Source of the DNA: Phascolarctos cinereus
Taxonomy: Eukaryota; Chordata; Mammalia; Diprotodontia; Phascolarctidae
Direction of reading: 5' to 3'
DNA: 64,000 nt
Assembly (NCBI RefSeq): GCF_002099425.1
Contig: NW_018343964.1
Coordinates: 8,844,001 to 8,908,000 of the forward strand
Shown: piece by piece, positions 22,861 to 33,887 of the stretch
Position numbering within the stretch: the first letter of the stretch is position 1
Layout: every line of letters begins with the position of its first letter
Made by a program: the position numbers and the translations under genes
Notes under the pieces: model-generated
Databases searched by the model: none
The model's input: only the letters and a program-made list of their open reading frames with translations
Told to the model about the DNA's origin: nothing

Positions 22861-23429
22861 ATCCGAGGGTATCCCTTATAAGGCAAACTGTTTAGGAAGT
22901 CAGTGATTTGGCGGCACACATAACAATCACCTATCCTAAAGGGAGGCATGAACCTCTGACCTACCAGGCTTTATTTGAAGGGATAGTATGTACTCTAAGT
23001 AGAGATGAACACAGAAAGCTTCCTAGTTGTTAAATGTACCCATTATAATTTTATGGGGTATGTGTTTATTAGTGCCAATTGAAAGAACAAACCACAGCAA
23101 GGCTCTAATAAGTGTTAAGATACTTCCACTTTCTAAACACAGAATACATTCCAGTCCACCCAGATAAATCACATCAAATAATCCACCAGCTCAAGTCTAA
23201 AAGCTACATTCCTGTCAGACCTAGTCCTCCAGCAATAGCTAGCTGTTTTTCAGCTTGCTGTCTCCTTTAAGAAGAGCCTCAATTCCACCTTCAGAAAAAA
23301 GCATCAGTGAAAATTTACCTTGGATATCCAAATTTGGACCCATAATTGATAGACAGGAAGCATTTCGCAGTGGAGGCTCAAAAGATTACTTACCACCATT
23401 CTCTTCTCCAATTGATAAGGCATAATTTC

Positions 23430-26400
23430 TTTTTTCTTTTACTACTTTTTTAAAAATCTTATTTAACATTTTATTTTTCCCAATTACATGTAAAAATAAT
23501 TTTAACATTTTTTCAAATTTTGAGTTCCAAATTCTCTCCCTCCCCCCCTTCTCATTGAGAAGGAAAGCAACTTGATATAGGTTATACATATACACAAAAC
23601 ACATTTCCATGTAAGCCATTCTGTGAAAGAAAACAGACAAAAAATAACCCAAAAAATAAAGAAAGTAAAGAAGAAGTATCTTTGACCTGCATTCAGGTTC
23701 TACCAGTTCTTCCTCTGGAGACGGACAGCACCTTTCATCACGAGTCCTACAGAATTGTCTTGGATCACTATATTGCTTTTGTTCATATCAGTCAATATCA
23801 CAGGTGTGAGATAGTTGCTCAGGGTTCTTTTAATTTGCATTTCTCTCCTCAATAGTGATTCAGAGCATTTTTTTCATATGACTATAGATAGCTTTGAGTA
23901 CTTTGTCTGAAAACTGTCTGTTCATATCCTTTGATCATTTATCAATTGAGGAATGGCTCATTTCTATAAATTTGACTCAATTTTCTATATGTTTGAGAAA
24001 TGAAGTCTTTATTGGAGAAACTCACTATAAAATTTTTTTTTCCACAGTAATGATTACCAACTATGTATTTCCCTCCATTCTATCTTCCTCATGTTTACCC
24101 TATTCTCTCTCTCCTTTTACCCTGCTCATTCTCAAAAGTGTTTTGCTTCTGACTTTTATCTCCCCCACAATACCTTCCCTTCTATCAGCTTCCCCCCTTT
24201 TCTTATCCCCTTCCCTTACTACTTTCTTGTGTGGTAAGACAGATTTCTCACACTGAGAGTGTATATTCAGTATATAACTGAGTGTGTATATTATTCACTC
24301 TTTGAGCCAATTCAAATGAGAGTAAGGTTCATGTGCTCCCCTCCGCATTTCCCTCATTTCCCCCTCCACTGTAAAATCTCTTTCAATCCTCTTCTGTGTC
24401 AGATAATTGACCCCATTCTACCTCTCCCTTTCCCCTTCACCCAGTGCATTCTTTTTTCTCATTCCTTAATTTTATTTTTTAGATAATCATACAATCACAT
24501 TTAACTCACATCTCTTCTTTCTGTTTATACTACTTCTAATTGCCCTAATAATGAGAAAGTTTTTAGGAGTTGTAAATATAATTTTCCATGTAGGAACATA
24601 AAGGGTTTAACCTTATCAAATCCTTTATGATTTTTCTTTCCTGTTTACCTTTTATGCTCCTTTGGCGTCTTATATTTGAAAGTCAAATTTTCTATTCATT
24701 TCTGTTCTTTTCATCAAGAATGCATGAAAGTCCTCTATTTCATTAAATATCCATTTTTTTCCCCTGAAGGATTATACTCAGTTTGGCTGGGTAAGTGATC
24801 CTTGGTTATAATCCTAGCTCTTTTGCCCTCTAGAATATCATATTTCAAGCCTTCCAATCCTTTAATGTAGAAGCTGCTATTTCTTGTGTTATCCTGACTA
24901 TGGCTCCACAATATTTGAATTACTTGCTTCTGGCTGCTTACAATATTTTTTCCTTGACCTGGGAGCTCTGGAATTTGGCTATAATATTCCTGGGAGTTTT
25001 CAATTAAGGTTCTCTTTCAGGAGGTGATCAGTAGATTCTTTCCATTTCTATTTTACCCGCTGGTTCTAAAATCTCAGGGCAGTTCTCCTTGGTAAAGGCT
25101 TGAAAGGTGATGTGTCAGCTCTTTTCTGATCACGACTTTCAAGTAGTCCAATAATTCTTAAACCATCTCTCCTGAATCTATTTTCCAGGTCAGCTGTTTT
25201 TCCAATGAGATATTCCACATTTTCTTCCTTTTTTTTCTTATTCTTTTGATTTTGTTTCATGATGTCTCATAAAGTCATTAGGTTTCACTTGTCCAATTCT
25301 AACTTTAAAGGAATTTTTTTCTTCAGTGAGCTTTTGTACCTCCTTTTCATTTGGCCAGTTCTACTTTTTTAAGCAGTTCTTCTCTTCATTGAATTTATGT
25401 TTCTCTTTTCCCATTTGGTCAATTCTGCTTTTCAAAGCATTCTTTTCTTTACTGGATTTTTGTGCCTCTTTTACCATTTGGCCTATTCTGTTTTTTAAGG
25501 TGTTATTTTCTTCAGTATTTTTGTGTCTCCTTTACCAAGCGGTTGACTCTTTTTTCATGATTTTCTTGTATCACTCTCATTTCTCTTCCCAATTTTTCCT
25601 CTACCTCTCTTACTTGATTTTTAAAGCAATTTTTTGAGCTTTTTCATTGCCTGAGACCAACTCATATTTTTTTCGAAGCTTTGAACGCAGGAATTTTGAG
25701 TTTCTTGTCTTCTTCTAAGTATATGTTTTGATCTTCCTTCTCACCATAGTAACTTTCTATAGTCAGAATTTTTTCTGTTATTTGCTCATTTTCCAGTCTA
25801 TTTCTTGACTTTTAACTCTATGCTAAAGTGGGGCTCTGCTTCCCAACTGGAGGGGGACACTGTCCCAAGCTTCAGCTTTTTTATGCAGCTGTTTTCAGAG
25901 GCAATTCTGGGACCTATAAATGTTTGGCTCTTCCAAGGTGGTATGATCTAGGAAGAGGTATGTTTACTACTCTCTTGTACCATGCACTGGTTTGTGAGAG
26001 ACCACAAGTACTCTTTTCAACCTTGGAACTGTGACTAGGGTCCCTGCTCCACTGTGGCTGCAAGCTATGTTGCACTAGAGCTCCTTCTAACTGCGGTAAA
26101 GAGGCCCAGAACTGGACCCAGATCCAAGTATAGGCAATGCAACAAAGTTCTGCTCCTGGTGCCAGCACAGGGTTCTCTGTAAATCTTCTTCTGACTCACT
26201 GTCCAATCCGCTTTCTGTCTGTGGGCTGAGAGGTCTGGAAACTTCTACTGCTGCCACTGATTCAGTTGCCCCAAGGTTGGCTCCTGGTTTGCTGGGGCCA
26301 GGTTTTCATTGGCACTGGACTTTGCTCCTCTCTCTCGCTAGTACAACAGACCTTTCCTGCCAACCTTCTAAGTTGTCTTGGGCTAGAAAATTGTTTCACT

Positions 26401-26530
26401 CTGTCTTTTTGTGGGTTTTGCCACTCTAGAATTTGTTTAGAGTCATTATTTAAAGATATTTGGTGGGGTCTGGGGGAGAGCTCAGGCAAGTCCTTGCCTC
26501 CAGGCCTAATTTTCAATTTATAATTTGTAA
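23430..26530 (-). mobile_element. HAL1-like half-L1 LINE, antisense, near full length
   Basis: Read on the minus strand: a 5' region from about 26530, then an ORF1-like coding region whose N-terminal half is a heptad-rich coiled coil built from repeated 14-codon-like blocks (about 25640 down to 25310), then an ORF1p-like nucleic-acid-binding region (about 25260-24700). A long 3' region follows with L1 signatures ('gtcaaaggatatgaacagac', 'gaatggcttacatggaaatg') and an A-rich end at about 23440. The reverse-transcriptase body of ORF2 is absent, the definition of HAL1 (half-L1), which depends on L1 for mobilisation. Frames are broken in several places. A marsupial L1 with an internal ORF2 deletion is the alternative. 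No TSD was found. Confidence 0.65.
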
Positions 26531-27279
26531 TTTCATAGTTGTAATTCTCTCTGTCACCTTGCATTACGTTAATAAGAAATGAGATTCTCCCTCTACTTGG
26601 ATTCCTTGGGGAGCCCAAGGTTACTAGGAACTTGAACAGTGCTTCACACTCCCCCACAAATGAAACTCTTGCATACTAATTAACCTAAATGGCAACACAT
26701 GAGCTCCACAAAGGACACAAGTCAGGCATATTGAAGCCAATCAAGCTCAGTTATTCTAGATTAATAAGAAAAGTCAGTTTATCTACCCTCTAAAGAACAA
26801 GTGAAAGTCCATTATATAGTAAAACAACTTTTTTATTTTCCTGCAAATTCTTGGCATGTCAGGGAAAACAATCAAAAATTTGTAGGTGAATTTTAGCCAA
26901 TAAAAAAAAGATGATTGTGTTCCTTCAAGCAAAGAAGTAGAACTCACCATCTGTCCTCTTCCCAGACCGCCTCTAAAGAACAGTTAGATCTGGCAAGGAG
27001 CACTAGGACAAAAATGTACCTAGCAGCTCATTTTTCACTAATGATGAAAGAAATACTGGCTCTCAAGTTTTGATGACAACTAGATTTTATTCCTAAGGGA
27101 TAATTTAGCCAACTGCCAATAGGGATCCTGGCGAACTAACAGGATACTAGCACATTTACTTAATGTCTGCTATGTGTGGCAGCCTCCAGAGATATAACAT
27201 GAGCCTTGGTTCACAGCACAAGTTCTCACAGGGTCTACCAAACCAGGAGGTGAAGGTGAGAAAGGAGAACCAGTGAAAA
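26531..27279. other. Unclassified sequence without recognised gene
   Basis: No repeat family or exon recognised. The part next to the HAL1-like element may be more of its 5' region. Confidence 0.4.
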
Positions 27280-28560
27280 GGCAGAGTCAGGGAGTGTTAT
27301 TCAAGAGTGTCATTAGATAACAGAACATGGAGAAGGAGGTAAAAAATGTAAGGTGACTGAAAAAGTAAAGAGCAGCCACAGTTATTTCAGAAAACCCAAG
27401 AACCGTTTAGGAATAGGGTTAAGGGAACAAATTGAGGGCATCATCAGAGACTGATCAGAGGACAAAATGGAGGATGATGTTGAAGAGTTTTGGAATGGTG
27501 GGATGGTATGAAGAAGAGAGTGACCGTAGATTATAGATGGTGATTATAGTTGGTAAAGGAGGAGGCCAGAGTCTCTGCTGAAAGGAAAGGGGTCTGAGTG
27601 GTATAAAAGTCTTAAAGAGTGAATCAAAGGTTGAGAACAGCCACTAGAAAGAGTATGACAGAAAGTCAATGAGGGAAAAATAGAAGAATCACCATACAAT
27701 GGCAAGGACTTAATAGAGCTAGATAATGAATCTGTAGCAGCAGCAGTTTTAGAGCAGAGAAGGCATATGATAATAACCAAGGATTTGGGTTTGGCAAAGC
27801 ATGAGCAGAAACAGGCCAAGTGAGCAAAGGATTCAATAGTAGGAAGCAATCATAGTGGTTGCTGAACTGAATAACTATGAGATCAAGACTGAAAAAGAAA
27901 GAAAGGGAAACCAGAGCCATAGAGAGGCAAAGGCCTAGGAAAGAAATACTCTATGACCAAAAATTAAATATTGGAAAGAAAGTGGGTATGGAGTGCCTAG
28001 ACATTATGGCAAGAGTTAAGGAAAAGGTTAATGAGGGGCGAGGAACAGGGGCCAATGGAATCGCAGGAAGTTGTGATCAAATAAAGGAATTTCTGAGTTC
28101 TGGATTGTGGTGGTCAAAGCCTGTAGATGGTATGGCCTGATACCCTTGTGTATGGTTGAGGTTGAATGAAGGTATAAGTCATGGGAGTTGAATGGAATGC
28201 TGAATAGGAAGGCTGAGGTATTTGAAGGGATATCATCAGGTATGTTGAAGCCCACAAATATAAATTCAGGGGGTGGGGAAGAGTAAAAGACTGACTAAGC
28301 ACTCACTTCCTGGAGGAAACAGGAAAAGAAGGTGAATGACCCTGGGACAAGTGGCCCAGTAAATAACTGAAACTAGGACCAGGTGATGGAGCCAGATGGG
28401 CGAATCTTAAAGGGGCAGCTACTGAGTAAGAACCACAGAGGCTGGAAGGTATGGAAGTGGAAGGAAGGAGCAAAGTGTTTTTCTGCCCGAATTTGATGTG
28501 AGGCATGAAAGAAGGTGCAGCACAATACTGTAGAGGACAGCAAGGGCCTCCTCCCCAGCA
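27280..28560 (-). mobile_element. L2-type LINE relic with endonuclease segment
   Basis: The minus strand around 28028-28255 encodes FNIPDDIPSNT...HDLYLHSTSTIHKG...IPLFDHNFLRFHW, matching the APE-type endonuclease of the L2/CR1 group (pattern GDFNI-DDPSN, NDL-LHSTS-TH, SDHNFL-F). The sequence continues toward 27280 in the direction of the reverse transcriptase but is too decayed to align by eye. Endonuclease sequence is rare in mammalian L2 relics because most are 5'-truncated. Confidence 0.7.
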
Positions 28561-28744
28561 GGCTTCCAGCTTTATCCTGCAACTGTCATCCAGGGGAATT
28601 GGGAGAAGTCATAGCTACTAAAAACTCAAAAAAAAAAACCAAAGTTCTCACCACCGAAGTCCTTGGCCTGGTCAAATCATTCAAAGTGAGAGAAACGGAT
28701 ATGGTTTTATTAATGGAAATGACAATAAAGATTAATTACCTATG

Positions 28745-28902
28745 TTTTGCATGATTGAACAAGTACAACCCATATCAAATTGCTTACTGATGGGGAGGGG
28801 TGAAGGAGGCAGAGAAAGAGAAAATTTGGAACACAAATTTTTTTTAAATGAATATTAAAAATTATCTTTACATATAATTGGGGAAAAATTAAATATTGTT
28901 TT
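28745..28902 (+). mobile_element. L1 LINE 3' terminus
   Basis: 'catatcaaattgcttactga', a G-rich stretch, 'ggaacacaaattt', 'attatctttacatataattg', the usual marsupial L1 end. The A-rich tail was the target of the next SINE. Confidence 0.8.
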
Positions 28903-28917
28903 TAAAAAGATCAATTA

Positions 28918-29069
28918 GGGGCAGCTAGGTGGCACAGAGGATAGAGCACCAGCCCTGACGTCAGGAGTACCTGAGTTCAAATCCGGCCTCAGACCAAATA
29001 CTTGACACTTACTAGCTGTGTGACCCTGGGTAAGTCACTTAACCCCAATTGCCTAAAAAAAAAAAAGAA
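28918..29069 (+). mobile_element. WSINE1-like short tRNA-derived SINE
   Basis: Near-intact head 'ggggcagctaggtggcacag', box B-like 'gagttcaaatccggc', core ending 'cttaaccccaattgcct' and an A-tail. TSD 'aaaagatcaatta' against 'aaaagattaatta'. Confidence 0.95.
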
Positions 29070-29089
29070 TAAAAAAAGATTAATTACCA

Positions 29090-29695
29090 TCTTCTTTGCC
29101 AGTATACCCTAAGGAGGTAGTTCTTTCTGATTTTCCTACAGCGCAGGTCTGATGATGTCAACCTCACCCTACCTTCCACTCAGTAAATTCTGGTAGCTCC
29201 AGGATCAAATCAGGTTGGCATTTAAAGCCCTTCACAACTTGCACCCTTGCTACCTTTTTAATCTTTTTACACTACTCCCCCTCCACATTATCTAGCAACA
29301 GGTCAACCTGCTGTTCTTTTCATACAATATTCAACTTCCTCACTCAATGTCTTTTCACTGGCTCTCCATCCTTTCCCCAATTGTCTCCCCACCACACACC
29401 TCCTCCTCCTGGCCTCCCTGGTTCCTGTAGACTCCTTCAAGACTCAACTTAAATCTTACCTTCCGTAGGCCTTTCCCTGTCCCTTCTCCCCTCATCTCCC
29501 ACCCCTCCCAATGCCCTCCTTTTGATATTACTTTCCATGCGCTCTATGTATTAACATTATACTTTATGTATATGTACAGTTATTTCTATGTTATTTCCCC
29601 CCATTAGAATGTGAACTTCTTGAGGGCAGGGGCAGTGTTTTTGGCTTTCTCTGTCTCCCTAGCACTTAGCACTGTGCACAAGTGTTTGCTGATTG
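29090..29695 (+). mobile_element. L2 LINE 3' region
   Basis: 'ccaggatcaaatcaggttgg', 'catttaaagcccttcacaac', 'gtaggcctttccctgtccct', 'gggcaggggcagtg', 'tagcacttagcactgtgcac'. Confidence 0.88.
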
Positions 29696-29714
29696 GCTGA
29701 CTTGCGGCTGAACC

Positions 29715-30130
29715 TTCCTACTCAGGTAGGTCCTTCTTTTCTGAAGAGGACCACTGACATCATGAAGGTGATGTACTGACTTTCAAGTGAACTGGATTTA
29801 AGAGAGACAGAGTTGCACAAAGTCATCAGTCTCATTCTCTCTTCCAGGGGCAAGACAAAAGTCAGGACAACTGGTAATGCCTGGGATGCAGTGCATGATT
29901 ACCTTGGTATCTTCGATGCCTGGCCAAGCTCTAAGTGCCCCACAGCACTCACTTCAGCATCAGAACAAATTGTTCTCATTTGCCCATTCCAGTGGGGGAA
30001 ATCCTCACATATTTGGTGTAGACATCTCCCAACTCACCAACAGGTTTGGCCCTATCTGCCAAGGTGGTTTATCAGGGTTTGCTGGAGGGTGGTCTCTGTG
30101 CATGCTACAGCTTCTTAGAGCCTCCTTACA
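29715..30130 (-). mobile_element. Interspersed repeat resembling an RTE/Dong-type LINE 3'UTR
   Basis: Begins 'gaagaggaccactgacatca', the same layout as 46760-46810 ('gaagaagatcaaaatgacat'), where the sequence runs on into LINE reverse-transcriptase code. This suggests a related LINE 3'UTR or a SINE using that tail. Strand follows the 46.7-kb copy. Family uncertain. Confidence 0.45.
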
Positions 30131-30139
30131 GAAACGTGA

Positions 30140-30235
30140 GCTTAAGATCAGGGCCTAGCTTGCTTATCTATTTGTATTCTCAGCACTTAATGTGGTGCTT
30201 TGCACATAGTAAGCACTTAATAAATGTAGCCAGTG
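30140..30235 (+). mobile_element. L2 or MIR 3' tail
   Basis: 'ctcagcacttaatgtggtgc', 'cacatagtaagcacttaata'. Likely the end of the L2 interrupted at 29.7 kb. Bases 30236-30536 have no assigned feature. Confidence 0.7.
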
Positions 30236-30536
30236 CTCAGAACCAGGAACATTAAGGTCTCATTATTTGAATTTTTATATTTCTACTAAGCTGGAATGAT
30301 CATATTTTACATAATTATGATTTCCCTGAACTAATCAAAACCTAATCGCATTTTTCTGTTCATCTTAAAATAGGGTAATTCACCAATGGCAAAATCACTT
30401 TTCTAGTTAACCCATTTTAAAGTTTGCACTTTGATTCAAATACCTGGCTACCCACTCAAGGTCCATTCTCTGAGAACAAATCCTTGCCTTTGTTACTTCC
30501 TCAGAGAAAAATGTTTTGTTCCCTCCCCAGAGCAAG

Positions 30537-30603
30537 GTATGTATATATGTAGATGTAGATGTAGATATATGTATGTATGTATATATGTACATATACACAC
30601 ATA
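30537..30603. repeat. GTATAT/GATGTA simple repeat
   Basis: Imperfect 'gtatgtatatatgtag' and 'atgtagatgtag' units. Confidence 0.85.
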
Positions 30604-30799
30604 TGATTTAATGTAAAGTGAGATGTTAGCAGTAATAAAAGAAATTAAAACTGCACAGTGCTTTTGGCTTTTCAATGTGCTTTGACCCCCTGTTATCTCC
30701 TTTGATCTTTATAGCCAACCACGTGAGAAAGATAGGGTAGAAAGAGAAGCCCTGGGAGGGTTACTCATGAGGCTGTGTTAACACCCTTTTAAAATTTAG

Positions 30800-30965
30800 G
30801 CAATACCTTTTTTTTTTTTGATGGAGCCAATGAGAAAATTTGTTTTGTTTGACAAAGCATATTTGTTATGAAGGTTTTGTTTTTCTTTTATTTTCCTGTA
30901 AAATGAGGGGAGATAGCAAAGAGAGAAAAAATAGATTTTTTTTAAGTCAAAAGAACTTAATTTAA
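30800..30965 (+). mobile_element. L1 LINE 3'UTR fragment
   Basis: 'gttttgtttgacaaagcata', 'tttgttatgaaggttttgtt', as at 43980-44030. Confidence 0.6.
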
Positions 30966-31050
30966 TTAAAAAATGAAATTGGCAACAAAGAGTCAATTAC
31001 AGCAAATACAAATTTCTAGAGCAATAAAGAGAAGTTGTTTCAAGAAGTTG

Positions 31051-31255
31051 CAGGGGTGGGGAAAGCTGAGGCCTCCAGGCTACATGTGGCCTTCTAGGTC
31101 CTTGGGTGCAGCCTTTTGACTGAGTCTAAGTTTTAATGAACAAATCCTTTTATTAAGGGGATTTGTTCCATGAGGTTTGGATTCAGTTAAAGGGCCACAC
31201 TTGAAGACCTAGAGGGCCACATGTGGCCTTGAGGCCTCAGCTTTCCCCACCCCTG
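31051..31255. mobile_element. Palindromic hAT-type MITE
   Basis: Left end 'caggggtggggaaagctgag' is the exact reverse complement of the right end 'ctcagctttccccacccctg'. The arms stay complementary almost to the centre near 31155, so the 205-base element can fold into one long hairpin. The CAGGGGTGGG terminus is typical of hAT non-autonomous elements. No convincing 8-bp TSD remains. Confidence 0.85.
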
Positions 31256-31446
31256 GTAAGGAAAGCAGGAGACTACAGCACCTAGTCTCAGACTATATCA
31301 TAATGAAAAACATTTTTAAGTCAGTTATCTAAGAAAAGGATGAAAGAGTGGATATGCTGAAACTGGGGGAAGGATAGATGGATATTAAAGGAGAAAGGAA
31401 GAATAAAGAATCATGACCTTGCAGACATTACTTCTTAAGGAATCTT

Positions 31447-31594
31447 TTTTTTTTTTTGGCTAGGTAATGGGGTTAAGTGACTTGCCCAGGGTCACACAGC
31501 CAGTAAGTGTCGAGTGTCTGAGGCCGCATTTGAACTTGGGTCCTCCTGACTCCTTGGCTGGAGCTCCATCCACTGTGCCACCTAACTGCCCCTG
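31447..31594 (-). mobile_element. WSINE1-like short tRNA-derived SINE, antisense
   Basis: T-run, 'gttaagtgacttgcccaggg', 'gaggccgcatttgaacttgg', head 'tgtgccacctaactgcccc'. TSD 'tcttaaggaatctt' at 31433-31446 against 'tcttgaggaatctt' at 31595-31608. Bases 31609-32029 have no assigned feature. Confidence 0.95.
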
Positions 31595-32029
31595 TCTTGA
31601 GGAATCTTGAGGAAAGTAGAAATGCAAGTACTTATAAGCTAGGATAACAATTAGCCAGAAAGGTGTGTCCCTCTATGGAAAAGAGGACCAAGTTAAAACA
31701 AAAGAAGGGAAGAGGATGAAAACTTGGATATATTTCATTTGCTCTGAAATATGATAAACAGCATTTATGAGAATTTTACTTTACTTGGTAGTGGGAATAT
31801 ATGAAAACAATACTTTTTATCTTCTAAAAAACCTTGAGTTATTTGAAGATGTTGAAGAAGGCATGCAGGAGTCTTTGAAATGCTCTAGAAAGCTAGGGAG
31901 ACACTAAAATTTAAGTAACTAGAGCTGTACTTCAAAAGCATCAATGTTACATTCTTTTGTAAAATGAAGAATCCTTTTATAAAGTGAATAACTCTCCCTT
32001 AATTTATCCTTTGTTTATGTTCAAATTTT

Positions 32030-32092
32030 CTGATATTGCATAATGCCAGGCACATAGTAGGCATCTAATGTTTATTGAATGAATGAATGATA
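32030..32092 (+). mobile_element. L2 LINE 3' terminus
   Basis: 'tgccaggcacatagtaggca', ending 'attgaatgaatgaatga'. Confidence 0.85.
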
Positions 32093-32224
32093 GTCAGATT
32101 GTTTAAAGCAAGGTGTACATTTATGTTTCAGTCCTACAAATTAAGCTCATGTCGTTTAAAAATAATTTTTGACTGTCCTATTGACTGCCTTCTCAACATT
32201 CATTTTTATATAACCTATGAAAGA

Positions 32225-32372
32225 AAACATGATGCAGTAAAAGGACCTGGAGACATCTAACCCGAGGTCCTGGATTCAAATTCTAGCTCAGCTGTTTACT
32301 ACCTGCAAAATGTGGCTGTAATGAGAGGGTTGCATGACTTCTGAGGTCCCTTCCATCTCTGTATCTAGGATA
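32225..32372 (+). mobile_element. MIR3-type SINE, decayed
   Basis: 'aaaggacctggagacatcta', 'ctggattcaaattctagctc', tail 'gaggtcccttccatctctgt'. Confidence 0.7.
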
Positions 32373-32584
32373 CTATTATCTTCTGGATAGAGCCAGATTT
32401 CCATGAGAGCATCAAGATGGCAAAACTATGAGAGGAAGAGGGAAACAGAGAAGCAACAGGCAGCAGGTAGGGCTTGTTAGAACAGCATGAAGCACATTTC
32501 AGGTATTCAAAAACCACTCTAAGTACCATTAACCATCCTAAGAATCTCTCATTTAATCTAACCCCATCTCTGTGAATTAAATCG

Positions 32585-32778
32585 ATAATCAAATCCAGCC
32601 TCAGACATTTATAGTTGTGACCCTGGGCAAGTCATTTAACCCTGTTTGCCTCAATTTCCTCATCTGCAAAATGAGCTGAAGAAGGAAATGGCAAACCACT
32701 CCAAGTATCTCTGCCAAGAAAACCCCAAATGGGGTCACCAAGAGTTGGACCTGATTGAAAATGACTGAACAGCAAGTA
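32585..32778 (+). mobile_element. MAR1-type CORE-SINE, 5'-truncated
   Basis: Starts in the core ('cagcctcagacatttatagt') and continues through the MAR1 tail ('gaagaaggaaatggcaaacc', 'ccccaaatggggtcacc'). Confidence 0.92.
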
Positions 32779-32782
32779 TACA

Positions 32783-32826
<44 letters not shown>
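32783..32826. repeat. (AC)n microsatellite at SINE tail
   Basis: AC run directly after the MAR1 A/C-rich tail, a common origin for such arrays. Confidence 0.95.
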
Positions 32827-32828
<2 letters not shown>

Positions 32829-33394
32829 CTCCTAGATGTATAGTACACCAAACGGGGAAACCACAAGTCAAGCTTGCAGGAAGAAATGCTGTCAGGACAC
32901 GGGGAAGCGACAGTTCCAAATGACATGTCACAGCTGTGACCAGCTGGATGACAGCAGCAGCCTGGTACGCTGCAACCTGGAACCGGCTGCTCCTTTCAGG
33001 GTAAAGGCATGAAGCCAAGGACAAGGAGGCTGAACTGCAGCCAGCCAAAAGCCTTTTGGATTGCAGCCATGGTTATAGATCAAAGGAGAGTTTTTATCAA
33101 GGGATGATATACTGGACACCCAAAGATCAAAGGACAGCTTTTTCAAGAGACAGTAGTCTTCTCAGACATCTCAAAGACCTAAGTAGCAAGCTCTATCAGC
33201 AGCAGTATCTTTGACCACAAAGGACAGTGATATGTACTAAGATGACATAGCATGATGCCTATTCTTGGGGGTTATCTTTTTTCCTTAAGTTGAAGTTCAT
33301 TGGTCATTTCCCTTAAAGAAGCTTATTTTATGTTAGACTTTATATGTGGAAGGTGGGGAGAGGAGTTTTCTTTTGAGAAAGTTAATAACTGTGA
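32827..33394. other. Unclassified sequence with overlapping palindromes
   Basis: No TE or exon recognised. Contains perfect palindromes TGACATGTCA (32921-32930) and GTCACAGCTGTGAC (32927-32940) that overlap, plus further TGACA half-sites nearby. Confidence 0.5.
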
Positions 33395-33575
33395 TGATGA
33401 TAACTCACATTTACATAAGAATTTACCAAGTATTTTTCCCTCAACAATCCAATAGGGTAATGTAGTTATTAGTATCTCTATTTTAAAGGTGAGAAAATGG
33501 CAACTCATAGAGGTTAAAAAGTCCACTGACTTCTAACAGGAAGTTGTAGTGCTACAGCTCAACCTAAGTCTCCAA
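33395..33575 (-). mobile_element. MIR-type SINE, antisense, decayed
   Basis: 'gataactcacatttacataa', 'atctctattttaaaggtgag', 'gaagttgtagtgctacagct'. Confidence 0.6.
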
Positions 33576-33580
33576 CAATT

Positions 33581-33617
33581 TCTCTCTCTCCCTCTGTCTC
33601 TCTGTCTCTCTCTCTCT
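33581..33617. repeat. (TC)n simple repeat
   Basis: TC run with CTG and CCC interruptions. Confidence 0.9.
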
Positions 33618-33699
33618 GGGAGGTGAGGAGGGAGTAGGAAGGGAGGGAGGGAGGTACCTATGTACCTATGATTTCATCTATATGAAATATGAAGGCAGA

Positions 33700-33832
33700 G
33701 ACTTGCTTGGGGAACTGAGAGATTAAGTGACCTGTCCACAATCACAGAGCTATCATGTGTCAAAGACAGAATATGAACTCAGGTCTTTCTGACCTAGAGG
33801 CAAGTCCTCTAGCTACTTTACCAGGTTGACAC
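33700..33832 (-). mobile_element. MIR3-type SINE, antisense
   Basis: 'gattaagtgacctgtccaca', 'gaactcaggtctttctgacc'. Confidence 0.7.
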
Positions 33833-33887
33833 TGAGCTTTATGACTTAAGGAAGAGAACGTTTAAAATTTATTTCTTATTAATGTTA

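Noticed and set aside
25326-25637. 103-codon hydrophobic plus-strand frame
   Set aside because: It is the antisense of the HAL1 coiled coil; regular spacing comes from heptad coding on the other strand.
26262-26657. 131-codon minus-strand open frame
   Set aside because: Lies in the 5' region of the HAL1-like element, shows no domain, and is most likely non-coding leader or a chance frame.
32632-33048. 138-codon minus-strand open frame
   Set aside because: Much of it is translated AC microsatellite plus MAR1 SINE.
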